A stretch of 64,000 nt of DNA. It comes from Acanthosepion esculentum (taxonomy: Eukaryota; Mollusca; Cephalopoda; Sepiida; Sepiidae). Below the pieces are notes generated by a model that searched no databases, was not told where the DNA came from, and saw nothing but the letters and a program-made list of their open reading frames with translations. Position numbers and translations under genes: made by a program. Position 1 is the first letter of the stretch. Each line of letters begins with the position of its first letter. The stretch covers positions 51,537,719 to 51,601,718 of the forward strand of contig OZ038487.1 in the NCBI GenBank assembly GCA_964036315.1, read 5' to 3'. Of the stretch, positions 54,295 to 64,000 are shown one piece after another.

Positions 54295-54990
54295 GTGAGA
54301 AGGACTAAACCCCAATTGCAAAAAGCCAGAATGCATGGTGATTAGCAAAAAGTACAGCCCAATATGCAAATTGGAGATAACAAAATCAAACAAATACAAT
54401 AATTTAAGTATCGGGAAGAGGGTGGAAAATGCGACACTGAAATCCAAAGGTGCCTTGGGATAGCCAAAGATGCCTTCCAAAAAACTAAGCATAATATTAA
54501 GAAACAGGAAAATTTCATTAAAAACAAAGAGAAGAGTACTGAAACATTACATAATATCAGTCCTCCTATCTGGCAGTGAAGGCTGGACAATCTACTTACA
54601 TATGAAGAAAAAACTTGAAGCAACAGAAATGTGGTTCTACAGAAGAATGCTGAGGATACCGTGGACAGGGCATGTAAGCAAGGACAAATTTTAGAGAAAA
54701 TGGAAACAAAGAGGACACGTATAGTTAACATCAGGAAAAGACAGTTGAAATTTCTAGAGCACATAATGAGGAAAGAGGGCTTGGAAACTATGATACTCAC
54801 AGGACAGACTGAAAACAAGAGGGACAAGGGAAAATAGTGTATAACTTACCTAACAAGTTTGCGTATATGAATGACAGAACATGGTTTAGGAGAGGTAGCA
54901 AGAAGAAAAAATTTATTAAGAGCTACAAATGACAGGAAATTGTGGAGAGCCATGATCGCCAATGTCGTGAAGGGACATGGCACATAAAAA
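54295..54990 (+). mobile_element. LINE-A fragment: post-catalytic region to C-terminus
   Basis: Two overlapping frames (54470-54694 and 54631-54837) give KLSIILRNRKISLKTKRRVL, KHYIISVLLSGSEGWTI, MKKKLEATEMWFYRRMLRIP and VNIRKRQLKFLEHIMRKEGL, ETMILTGQTENKRDKGK. Then LRATNDRKLWRAMIANVVKG follows at about 54920-54975. It is the most legible family A C-terminus in the window, with one frame change near 54694 and a stop near 54837. The YADD part is missing. Flanked on both sides by pyrimidine-rich DNA. Confidence 0.85.
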
Positions 54991-55255
54991 AGAATCCTTT
55001 TCTTTTCTGCTTTCTTTATTCTACAGCCTTTTCTTTTTTACTCTTTTCCTTTTTCTTTATTTCAGCAACTTTCCTTTTTCCTTTCTTAGCCTTTCTTTTC
55101 CTTTTCTTCTTCCTTTATTCAAAACTTATTTTCTTTCTTCGTTTTTACATTTTTCTTCCTTGATTACACTGTATTTTCTGTTTATACTTAATTTTTTATT
55201 TTCTTTATTTCTTTGTCTTTTTTATCTTTGACAAATATTACTTTCTGATATAATG
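54991..55255. repeat. Pyrimidine-rich tract
   Basis: C/T-rich (TTTCCTTTTTCTTTATTTC-like), producing overlapping Phe-rich frames that are not genes. Confidence 0.75.
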
Positions 55256-55337
55256 GAATAACCTGTCACCCTCATGAGTGACTACATTATAGGTAGTAAC
55301 TACCTATAAGTATCTGTAAGTCAACGGACTACAGAGA

Positions 55338-56455
55338 CTAGATGAAATCTTTTTCGGCTAGACGGTCAAACTCTATGCCTCTGAGCAGAGAGGAACCCGG
55401 ACGAGGTTCCGCCATAAGGCAGAGTCTCGTTCGGGGAGGTTGACCAACCCGATCTCGTTATGCAGGTTCTACGGGCATTTTTTGTCCGAGCCTATGGGCT
55501 CGGAGATCCCACGTTAAACCTGGCCTTGTGACACATGCAATCATCATGGGTGGGTGGCTAAATATACTAGCTGAAATCTTTTTCAGCTGGGCAGAGTCTT
55601 GTCTTGGGAAAGACCCCGTTTTATAAAGCATCTATGGGAATTTTTGGCTGAGCCTATGGCCTCGGATGCCCCACATTAAATTTGGCCTTGTGCCACATCT
55701 GATCGTGTGGGGAGATTAGTAAATACACTAGCTGGAATCTTTTTCAGCTGTGCTGATCAAACTCTCTGCCTGGAGGCAGAGAGGATCCCCAGATGAGGCT
55801 ATGTCGAAGGGCAGTCTCGTCTCGGGAAAGAGCTACCCGACCCTGTTTTATACGGGCTCTGTGGGCAATTTTGGGCTGAGCCTACAGGCTCGGATTACCC
55901 AGCATTAAACTTGGCCTTGTGCCATATCCTACCTTGTGAGGAGGCGGATAAATATCAACTAGCTGGGATATGTTACTCAGCTCTTAGCTGTTGTCAAACT
56001 CTCTGCCTTTGGGCAGAGAGGAATTTGGATGGGACTATGCCAAAGGGCAGAGTCTCATCCAGGGAGGTAGACAGGCCCAAACCTGTTTATGCAGGGTTTA
56101 CAGGCAATTTTTGGCCAAGCCTACAGGCTCGGATTGCCCAACATTAAATTCAGCCTTGTGCCACATACTATCCCGTGGGGAGGTTGGTACATATTACTAG
56201 CTGGGATCTGTTACTCAGCTCTTGACTTGTCAAACTCTCTGGCTTTGGGCAGAGAGGAACCCGATGAGGCTATGCCGAAGGGCAGAGTCTCATCTGGGGA
56301 GGTAGACAGACCTGAACCCGTTTATGCGGGGTTTATAGGGAATTTTTGGCTGAGCCTATGGGCTCAGATTGTTCCACATTAAATTCGGCCTTGTGCCACA
56401 TTCTACCTCGTGGGGAGGTTGGTAAATATACATAGTTGGTATCTGTTGAGTATGA
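55338..56455. repeat. ~232-bp satellite, five units, hairpin-rich
   Basis: Units start at 55338, 55567, 55728, 55959 and 56197 (CTAGCTGGAATCT-like) and a partial sixth begins at about 56431. Lengths are 229, 161, 231, 238 and 234; the short second unit lacks its 5' middle part. Full units contain in order: AGCTGAAA..TTTCAGCT; CTCTCTGCC..GGCAGAGAG; GATGAG..CTCATC; AACCCG..CGGGGTT; TGAGCC..GGCTCA; GGCCTTGTGCC; then GTGGGGAGG…AAATA. It is clearly richer in G+C and CpG than its surroundings. The 78-97-aa frames at 55911-56382 are shifted shadows of the repeat. I do not recognise the family; a satellite, a structured RNA repeat, or a transposon internal array are all possible. Confidence 0.93.
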
Positions 56456-56589
56456 CTCAGACTTTTACGCAAGAACTACCAACCTTCCAATACTAGCACT
56501 CACTACTGGATTGACTTGCGACGACCTTGTGCATGACTGTTACCTTATTTCTTATTGTACTAGTTTTATTTATTACTTATTTTATCAAC

Positions 56590-57240
56590 AGTGTTTTTCA
56601 AATATATACTCCTATTAGCACGGAGTATAACTCTTTCTATTTTCTCTTTTCAATTATTCACACAATTAATTATTTTTTGTTTTGAGTTTCTAACCCAAAA
56701 ATATTCTTATTTTTCATTTCACTTTCTTTTTATTTACTTTTATAATTTTTCTTCTTTTTCCCAAGTTTACACTTTATTCATTCTCACCTCTTATATTCTT
56801 GTTTTTTTTTCTTTCTTTCAGCTTCATTTTTTCTTCTTTGTAAAACTTGCCCCAAAAATAAAAAAAAATTAATTTTATGGAGCAATAGCTCCTTCCAGAC
56901 TTTTAGCTTGTTTTTATTTTTTCTTCTTTTCTCATTTGTTTTATTCTTTTTGTTTCACACAATTTTTTTCACTATTATCCACTCAAATATTTTTAAACTT
57001 TCTCTCAATTCTCCTTATCTCTTTTGAAAAAATTCCACTCACTCATTTTTTTCTATTTTTTAATATTCTCTTTTTGTCAAGTTTTAACAACCATAATCCA
57101 CTCTCACCATTCCCCTTCACAGCCCTGCACTTCCTTCATTGATCTCCTTAATTATTTGTATTGTACTTTTGGTTTCTTTGATTATGTTTCATTCATTTAT
57201 TTTTTTCTTTTGTTTTGGAATCATGGCGATGTGAATGAGA
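56590..57240. repeat. Pyrimidine-rich tract
   Basis: T/C-rich + strand with several Phe/Leu-rich frames (56591-56872, 56936-57142, 57024-57287), all compositional. Confidence 0.75.
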
Positions 57241-57379
57241 TTCTTACTTTAACAAAGTCTTCATTCATATTTGCTTACTCTGATTAGATATTCCTAAGGA
57301 GGACACAGGCAGTTGATTGTGTGCAAAAGGGCTGGTACCAAACGTTGACTTTTCGGTTCATGTGATCATTCAAAGTACC

Positions 57380-58182
57380 ATTGATTCCAATCTGATCTCG
57401 TCTGATCTATGAAAGACTGGGTAGGATGAGAATAAAGATATTCTAAAAATAAGAAAATTACAGAAATGGAGAGACAGCTAGAACAATAAGCAGTGTAAAG
57501 TAGAGACTGATTAAAATCTGATATGATCTTAGTAGGAGGAGGGGATAAAAGGAGAAAGAATAGCACACGGAAGTTTAAGAATAAAATAAAGAAAGAAAAA
57601 AGAAGATTAGAATAAAACGAAGCAGAAGATGGTGGCGCAATGGCTGATCATAATGACCATGTAGGACAGAGTAAATTGAGATGTATGAAAAAATTAAGGA
57701 AGAAAATTTATAAGAAAGGAAATAAAGTTGAAGGCAAAAAGAAAGAGAATAACAACAAGAAAAGGAAAACATAAGAGAACAAAGAGAAAATAGATTCTAA
57801 TAAAAAGGAAAAGAATATAGAAATGAGAAATAGAAGGAAAGGAATAGAATAAAAACAGAAAAATGAAATGAAAATCAAAAGGAAAGGGATAGAAAAAACA
57901 CAAAAGAGAAATTGGAAATGGAAGAAAAAGGAATAGAAAAGCAGGAAATAGAAAAAGGAAATGGAGGGAAAGTAATAGAATAAAAACAGAAAAGAGAAAT
58001 GGATGATAGAAGTAAAGGAATAGAAAAAACAGAAAAGGGAAATGAGAAACGGAAGGAAGGGGATTGAAAAACAGAAAAGAGAAATTGGAAATGGAAGAAA
58101 AGGAATAGAAAAAATAAATTAACAATATAGTTTTAATAAAAATTAAGTAAGAAAAATTAGAAAATATTTTTATTAGCAAAAT
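57380..58182. repeat. Purine-rich tract with a ~50-bp GGAATAGAAAAAACAGAAAA minisatellite
   Basis: A/G-rich + strand. From about 57835 to 58115 GGAATAGAA(A/T)AAAACAGAAAA and GAGAAATGGAAGAAA forms alternate several times. The 179-aa reverse frame at 57694-58233 reads this as a Phe/Leu/Ser-rich hydrophobic protein. Its period and composition show it is a repeat artefact, not a membrane protein gene. Confidence 0.8.
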
Positions 58183-58344
58183 AAATACTTTCAAAATATG
58201 AAAATTTTGAAGAAAGTAAGAAATAGAATACAAATAAATACTTTCAAAACATGAAACTTTTGAAGAAAGTAAGAAATAGAATACAAATAAATACTTTCAA
58301 AATATGAAACTTTTGAAGAAAGTAAGAAATGGAATACAAATAGG
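58183..58344. repeat. 52-54-bp tandem repeat, three units
   Basis: AAATACTTTCAAAA begins units at 58183, 58237 and 58289. Each has TTTTGAAGAAAGTAAGAAAT and GAATACAAAT. Units are nearly identical, so the array is young. Confidence 0.92.
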
Positions 58345-58349
58345 TGACA

Positions 58350-60620
58350 AAGGGAGAAAAAAAAATGAGATGAAATAAGAAAATAAAAAGAATGGAAGCA
58401 CCATATATGAAAACAGAGATGTTTTTTCTTTTGTTGTTAATATTCTTTTCATTTTTGTGTCAAGTGACCAAAAGAAATGTTAAGGTGACCTTCGAGAATA
58501 GTAGGTGTGATATGGAGAAAAAAAGAAGAAAAAATCATCACAAAAAGAGTTAAAAAACAAAACAAAAGAACCCTGAAGGCCAGTGTGATTACTGACCAAT
58601 GTGATTTCCTTACTGCCCCTATCATGGTCACTCATCTGTCAGGTCCCTATGGTGAAAAAGCATGGATTTATGAAAGGAAAAAATTGATAACGTCTGTATG
58701 TGTACCTTTCAGGCAAAGCACTAACAAGATGGAAATCAGTTAGTTAAGCAATTGACACAATTAGGTGGCCACACATGGGGACTTGAAAGTGACAATGTCT
58801 TGAACAAGTCTTTCATGTTCCTTAGTGGGCATCAGCCAGTATACTTGCAAACCAAATAAAATATTAAATGCAAATATATATATATATTATTTGTATATTC
58901 CTTTTCTTACTTATATAATATTGTTCAATTTTAAGTACTTTTAAATGACCTTTTTAATACACATAAAAATGACATTTTTTTATTTAGTGACCCATTTATA
59001 GCCTGTCTCTGACATAGCAGTTTTTCAAAATGCGCATTTGTTTATCTTGGACGTTCCTGAGATCTATTGTTCTTTGCATGTTATTAAAAAAAGATGCATC
59101 ATCACTATAAAAGCAGAAAAAAAAAATTATACCATTAATTTAAATAATTTAATCTAGTTTGTCTAAGGTTTATTTTATGAATCCAGAATATTTCACTATT
59201 AAATAAAAATGTTTTGCGTCTTAGCCGTGATTAGTTTATTTACCACAAAATAAAAAAAAAACAACCTGAGCATCATCTAAGTGTGCACATTCCATAATTT
59301 TTGCTAGGGGTAATATATTTATATATAAATAACGGTTTCTGGCTACTCCTTTTCGAGCATACCAGTTTACTAGGGTTGTTACCAATTCTCTGTTGCAGAA
59401 ACCTGTTCAGGCCCATTTGGTGCTTCTTCAACATGCACATAGCTAATCTATGGTTTATATTGTAACTATTCTAAGTGGACTTTAGTTATAGTTTTTTGGA
59501 GAGCGTGTGCAATCTGGTGCGATTAGCAGTTGAAAAAAGTCCAGTATATTCAAACACTTGGTCCTAATGAAATGTGACTTCGTGCTAGTTCAATGACTGG
59601 GTGCTCCGAAAGTTCTACCTGCCAGTTTAAATGCACAACATGTGGGTCAACTTGCAGTATAGTTTTCAAGCACTTCCTAACAGTGCCACATTCTGAGATT
59701 GTCTTCCAAGGCCAATATCATCAAGAAGTCCTCTCTCTGACACACTCTGACCGTAGTGAGATTTGAATGTTAATCGCACAGTCATGTACATATATAATCA
59801 GTAATAAAGAAAAGAAAGACATTTTTTTAAATTAAAAAGAGAAACACTTGCATATCAGAAATTATTTATTGTGATCTTTTTGTGGTTCTTAGATTTTTCT
59901 GAGAGTCCATTGCTGATTTGTTAAGCATGTTTGATATTTAAACAAGTCATGCTGATGTAAAAAAAAGTATCAAAATTTTTAAAGTTACATTCTTCTTTCT
60001 GGAACTTGCCACACTAAAACCTTTGAATATTCATAGAGGTGAATCAAACAGTAAAATGTATTACATGTCAAGAACATACACCAGTACACACTATTGATAC
60101 CATAACAAATACCCAACCACATCTGTTTTAAGTTGTTGCCTCTAACTTTGTTTAATCACATTGGTTATCCTATACAAGGTCTGCCTGTAACATATCAAGT
60201 TTTTTTCAATGTCTGAAGAGCCATTTACAGCTTTGATGTAACTTGACAACCAAATTAAAGCGAACCTTATAGCATATACATGAACAGATACTCTCTCATC
60301 AAGTTACTCAGTTGACAATGAAACATTAATGAGAGAGACTGCATACAGTGTTACTGTTGCCATCACAGTAATCGAGCAAGTGGATCTTTCACATCTCAAA
60401 AATTGGCAAAACATTGCATCACCCAGGTTCCTCAAACCCAGAGTTTCAACATTTATCTCCCTGTGCTTTCTAGTTTTTCCCAATGCTAAAATCATAATTG
60501 AAATTCTGTGGATTAAATTAAGGAGAATGTGACAAAGTAAGTTATATAAATCCCAGAAGAGGACTTTGCTGACTGTTTTAGAGGTGAAAGGGATGCTGAG
60601 ATGTGTAAAGTTTCTGATGG
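58350..60620. other. Unassigned 2.3-kb stretch
   Basis: Frames of 60-78 aa (58449-58743) and 63-67 aa (60304-60532) occur on both strands at the same places and lack motifs. No repeat recognised. Candidate unique DNA. Confidence 0.5.
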
Positions 60621-61000
60621 AAAAAGAAGGAATTAGATCAAGCCATATCCTCCTGATATTAGTTTAAACTGATACATGCTTTTTCTACATATCTAAAATA
60701 TAATTATAAACTATAATTTTTAATGTAAAAATTTCACTGAAATATGTTAGAAAATTTATACGTTTTAACCATAATGGCCACAATATATGCAAAAAGAAGG
60801 AATCAGGATAATCCATATCCTCTTCATGGAAATTTAAACTAATACCTTCTTTTTCCAGATATCTAAACTATTATTATAAACTATAATTTTGGAAAGGGCA
60901 GATTTCACTGAAATATGTCAGAAAATTACAAGTTTTTATCTGAAAACAAAAAAAAATACAACCTTTAAGAAAAATGGCCACACTTTATGAAAAAAGAAGC
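60621..61000. repeat. ~170-200-bp tandem duplication, two units plus a start
   Basis: AAAAAGAAGG starts at 60621 and 60791, and AAAAAGAAGC at 60991. Shared text includes CCATATCCTC, AATTATAAACTATAATTTT, TTTCACTGAAATATGT and AATGGCCACA. The 61-aa frame 60974-61159 begins in the repeat and is unrecognised. Confidence 0.85.
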
Positions 61001-61319
61001 TGTCAGTTTAAATTGATGCCAATAGGATATGGTTCAATATTAAAAGATACTTTTCAATCAGATTCCATACAAGTGCAAAATCTTTTATTAAAAGAAGTGT
61101 ATTTTGTAAATGAATACAGAGATAAAACGAGTAGAGAAATATGTAAATCTTTTTATTAAGTGGATGTTTAAAAGAACCAACATCTCTACCATATCAACCA
61201 TGATACATCACGATCGTAAATCCTATAACCTCTTAGGGTTGTAAGGGAATCACATGTATTGCATCCATAGCAGCAGTGGTGTTTCATGGGTAAGACAGAC
61301 TGAATTAGTTTGAATTCAA
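61001..61319. other. Unassigned spacer
   Basis: Continuation of the 60974 frame to 61159, then noncoding. No assignment. Confidence 0.5.
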
Positions 61320-61516
61320 AGTTTTCCTTCTCCTAGAATGGTTGCCAGCCAAGGTTACATGGCCCAATCTGCTATTTATCCATAGCTTGCAGGAAGAGAT
61401 GGATTCATACCTTTCCCAAGGGTATTAGTATATCAGTGAATGAAATGAACTTGAATTCAAATTCAGCTCTCCAGTTCTTCAATCTGAATTGCTACCCATT
61501 ACTACACCATGCCTCC
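61320..61516 (-). mobile_element. SINE-1 copy, nearly complete head
   Basis: Read in reverse: GGAGGCATGGTGTAGTAATG (A-box region), GAATTTGAATTCAAGTTC near the B-box, ATTTCATTCACTGATATAC, CCCTTGGGAAAGGTATGAAT, GCAAGCTATGGATAAATAGC and TTGGCTGGCAACCATTC. Confidence 0.72.
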
Positions 61517-61639
61517 ATTCATGATATTTATGCTTACCTAAACCATAACAAAATTATTTTCAAACTGTTTTAAAATATTAAACATAAAACTTTATTATAA
61601 TAGTCCATCTTATTGTATTTAGAAAGAAATGTCATCTCG

Positions 61640-62150
61640 CCAGATCAGGCCGAAAATGGAGTACTGTTGCGATATTTGGGTGAGAGCTGTCCTTTCCTCA
61701 CTTTTCAGTCTTGACAGAGTCCAAAATTGTCTCTGAGTCCTTGTCGGAGAAGAATTATTTTCTACCCTCCAACCTCTCTTTCACATGTGAAGTGTGGCAA
61801 GTCTATCACTGCACTATTGCTACTTCCATGGAAAGTGCTTGGATGAACTACATTCCTTTATTCTGCCAGGTTAAACCTTTACAGCTAGGACCTGTCATAC
61901 TACTTACATAGTAACAAACTACCCACATTTCCTCTGTATTCCATCAGCAAAAAGTAAGTTCTACTCAAACAGCTTCTTCCCACAAACCACTGCTCTGTGG
62001 AACAGACACCAAAGAGGATGTTTCCCCAATTATTACAATCTTAACCTGTTAAGAGTTAACTGCTAACTTCCCTCCTATCCATATGAACTACCCCTTAACA
62101 TAACACACTACTGGGCCTTGTACAGGGTGAACCTTACTGTAAAAAAAAAA
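61640..62150 (+). mobile_element. LINE-C fragment: RT C-terminus and 3' tail
   Basis: Translates in part to IRPKMEYCCDIWVRAV, SLHYCYFHGKCLDELH, ARTCHTTY, YPHFLCIPSAKSKFYSNS and FFPQTTALWN. The 3' end is GGCCTTGTACAGGGTGAACC and an A-run near 62150. The block order parallels family B, but the wording and tail are different. The stop after NCL and several shifts make it dead. Confidence 0.75.
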
Positions 62151-62154
62151 TTCT

Positions 62155-62460
62155 CTTTGACATTCTTGACAGTTGTTCAGGTACATTTTTGTTATTTGCT
62201 TTTCAGATAAGTTAAAGAAAAATTTATTCCTTTTCAAAATGTTTGCCTCTTAATTACCAGCATTTATTTCATTGAAGCCATAAAATTGTGTTCAAAATAT
62301 TTAGACTTCAGCATTAAATAACCCATAGCGGTTGATATACCACTAAACAAAATCAACCAACTTGTTCAGGTACAATTTCATTATTTTCTTTTCAGGTAAG
62401 TTTAAAGATTTACCTTTTTCAAAATGTTCATCTCTTAGTTGATTTACAGTTAAAGATCCC
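62155..62460. repeat. Diverged direct repeat, ~190-bp spacing
   Basis: TTGTTCAGGTACATTTTTGT (about 62173) and TTGTTCAGGTACAATTTCAT (about 62362) start two segments that share CTTTTCAG, AAGTTTAAAGA and CTTTTTCAAAATGTT. Confidence 0.7.
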
Positions 62461-63570
62461 CATCTACTCAGCAGAAGAGATTAAGCAGTTGATCTTTCTG
62501 CTTCCAGTTCATTGTTGTAACCATTTAGTTAAAACTGGATATGAAACTGATTAGATACAAACAATCTTGATTCTGAAAGTTCTTCAACACACATCTATTT
62601 AAAAAAAAAAACTGAAACTCTTTTTCTTTCCCTTCAAGTCACAACTTTATTCCCTCACCTTTGTTCTCTGATTTTCTTTTTTATTTGATGTCCAATGAGG
62701 AATTATTTTGCATCTATTTGTGGATCATAAATTGTTTCTCAATGAATGGTAATGCAGTGCAATTTGAAATGAGCACATCCATCCTTACCCATTCCGTTGA
62801 AACATCTTTACGTTTTTGTATATCTTTCACTTCCACAGGATTTTTTCTTACTATGATTCCTTTCCTTTTTTTTGACCCACAAATTTTATTTATTTACTTT
62901 TGTTTGAATTTTCTCCAGAGGAATTGGTATGTTTTCATTATTAATGTCTTGCTTTTATTTTTCATTTACTTGTATTTTGTTCTTAACTTTTATATGGATG
63001 TCAGGCATCACCATTTAAAAAAAATATACTAAAAAATAAACAGATAGAAAATGAAAGAGAGAGAGAGAGAGAGATGATGGAGAAGAAGTAAAGAACATGC
63101 ACAAAATTAGAAAGAATGATCCAAAGAATAAAATAAAGAAATTCTTGTTGTGCCTATGAGAATGACCAGATTCATCCAAAATAATTGGTAAAAGCTTTTT
63201 GTTGTTTTATTTCTTCTGTCATTCCTTTTTATATTTTTTTGACCTTTTCCCTTCATTCAACTTTTCTCTTCCCTTTTTCTGTTCATTTCATTTCTTTTAG
63301 TCCTGAGATTAAATGAAAATGAAAAAAAAAGAATCAATTTGTTCTCTTTGCCCTAAATAGCAAGGCCAAAAGCTTTGAAGCTTGTCCAAAATCCTGTGAT
63401 ATCTTTGCAAATGTATTGTAGTATATGACTATATATATATATATACTTGAGTATGTTTGTTGGGAAATAAACATTTGTGTAATGAATAGTACACTCACAT
63501 ATATAAGTACTTTCAACTCCTTGAAAATGTAAAAGTTTGTGCATTTTTAGATGTGATGAATATGTGGGAG
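62461..63570. other. Unassigned DNA with T-rich frame and GA run
   Basis: The 123-aa frame 62661-63032 is Phe/Leu/Ile-rich and T-driven, with no motif; I treat it as chance. A GA run lies at 63056-63074 and a short TA run at 63430. Confidence 0.5.
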
Positions 63571-63571
63571 T

Positions 63572-63651
<80 letters not shown>

Positions 63652-63735
63652 CACATATGAATATAGATTTATCTCATTTATCTCTCTCTCTCTCTCTATT
63701 ATATATATATATATATATATATAAATATATATAGT
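63572..63735. repeat. (TG)n, (TA)n and (CT)n microsatellites
   Basis: TA, TG, a long TA run, then CT and TA again. Frames through it on both strands are low-complexity. Confidence 0.95.
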
Positions 63736-64000
63736 GTGTGTACTTAGGCAACATTTTTTCATTGATGCATGTTTCATTAAATAATATAGAAAAATTTTGT
63801 CTATTCATTTTATGCAAATTCCTTTCATATCGTCTGATAAGCTTAATAACATTATCATTGAAAGACAAAAGAAAATCACCATATTGATACATGTTTTTTT
63901 ATCCTATCTAAGCTTTGGCTTACATAAATATATATAGGTAGATAGATAGAGAGTGAAAGACAGATTGATCTGTTTTATTTTATGGTTCATCAACCTTTCA
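63736..64000. other. Unassigned end of window
   Basis: A small GATA run lies near 63940-63953. No gene recognised. Confidence 0.5.

Noticed and set aside
56255..56300. Hammerhead-ribozyme-like core in satellite unit 5 (CCGATGAG, a GGC/GCC stem, then GAAG).
   Set aside because: The conserved CTGATGA is CCGATGA here and CAGATGA in unit 3, GAAA is GAAG, and no stem III with a cleavage triplet follows. The alternative long hairpin GATGAG/CTCATC explains the sequence better.
55911..56382. Repeated 69-97-aa frames with similar text (QAIFGQAYRLGLP, GNFWPSLQARIA) as a protein family.
   Set aside because: They are the same strand of the satellite read in different frames; no frame runs through successive units.
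57694..58233. 179-aa reverse frame that looks like a hydrophobic membrane protein.
   Set aside because: It is the complement of a purine-rich minisatellite; the Phe/Leu/Ser composition follows from base composition and the period from the repeat.
62661..63032. 123-aa frame with hydrophobic stretches.
   Set aside because: T-rich DNA, no signal peptide pattern or known motif, no support from neighbours.

Overview
This 64 kb window looks like intergenic or intronic DNA from a large, AT-rich, transposon-dense animal genome. The remnants present (several mariner/Tc1 families, hAT, a Penelope-like element, non-LTR retrotransposon 3' ends, tRNA-derived SINEs) together with very many (TA)n tracts fit a mollusc, most likely a cephalopod of the octopus type. 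That placement is inference from recalled family resemblance, not a search. I find no convincing host protein-coding exon, rRNA, CRISPR array or intact tRNA gene. Almost every long open frame is low-complexity, a microsatellite reading (Tyr-Ile runs), or a piece of a dead mobile element.

Layout. 1-5.8 kb: LINE 3' ends on both strands, two mariner relics, a 172-bp fold-back and a ~110-bp tandem repeat. 6-11 kb: a large (TA)n block, a second fold-back, purine-rich DNA and otherwise unassigned sequence. 11.5-22 kb: LINE-A, LINE-B and LINE-C fragments, SINEs, a deleted Tc1 element and TA tracts. 22-25 kb: SINE bodies fused to TA tracts and an inverted pair of tRNA-like SINE heads. 26-29.5 kb: a mariner pseudogene directly followed by a hAT C-terminus, another mariner C-terminus, and a small element with inverted ends. 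30-33 kb: a ~38-bp minisatellite split by a SINE. 33.5-34.8 kb: the best preserved transposon, a near-complete D34D mariner with clear terminal inverted repeats, one net frameshift and two stops. 35-37 kb: tRNA-like modules and a near-perfect 57-bp-arm palindrome. 39.5-43.2 kb: a Penelope-like relic, an inverted repeat pair, an LTR-like promoter/polyA block and a SINE flanked by a 13-bp target duplication. 43.5-50 kb: a split mariner, LINE-A and LINE-B fragments, a second copy of the CAGGGTG-ended mariner, and nested SINE/LINE insertions. 51-55 kb: LINE fragments and a hAT relic with 8-bp target duplications. 55.3-56.5 kb: a five-unit, relatively GC-rich satellite. 56.5-64 kb: pyrimidine-rich then purine-rich DNA, small tandem duplications, a SINE, a LINE-C 3' end and microsatellites.

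How the parts relate. The window is a record of repeated insertion. Mariners have gone into TA tracts; SINEs have gone into LINEs and minisatellites, leaving short direct repeats; LINE tails lie inside mariners. One SINE family repeatedly carries a TA tract where its tRNA-like head would be expected, which offers a possible route for spreading (TA)n.

The least explained object is the ~232-bp satellite at 55338-56455. Each full unit can fold into about six consecutive hairpins, and three stems show paired C:G to T:A changes between units. All three changes lie at CpG sites, so CpG decay must be excluded before an RNA role is proposed.
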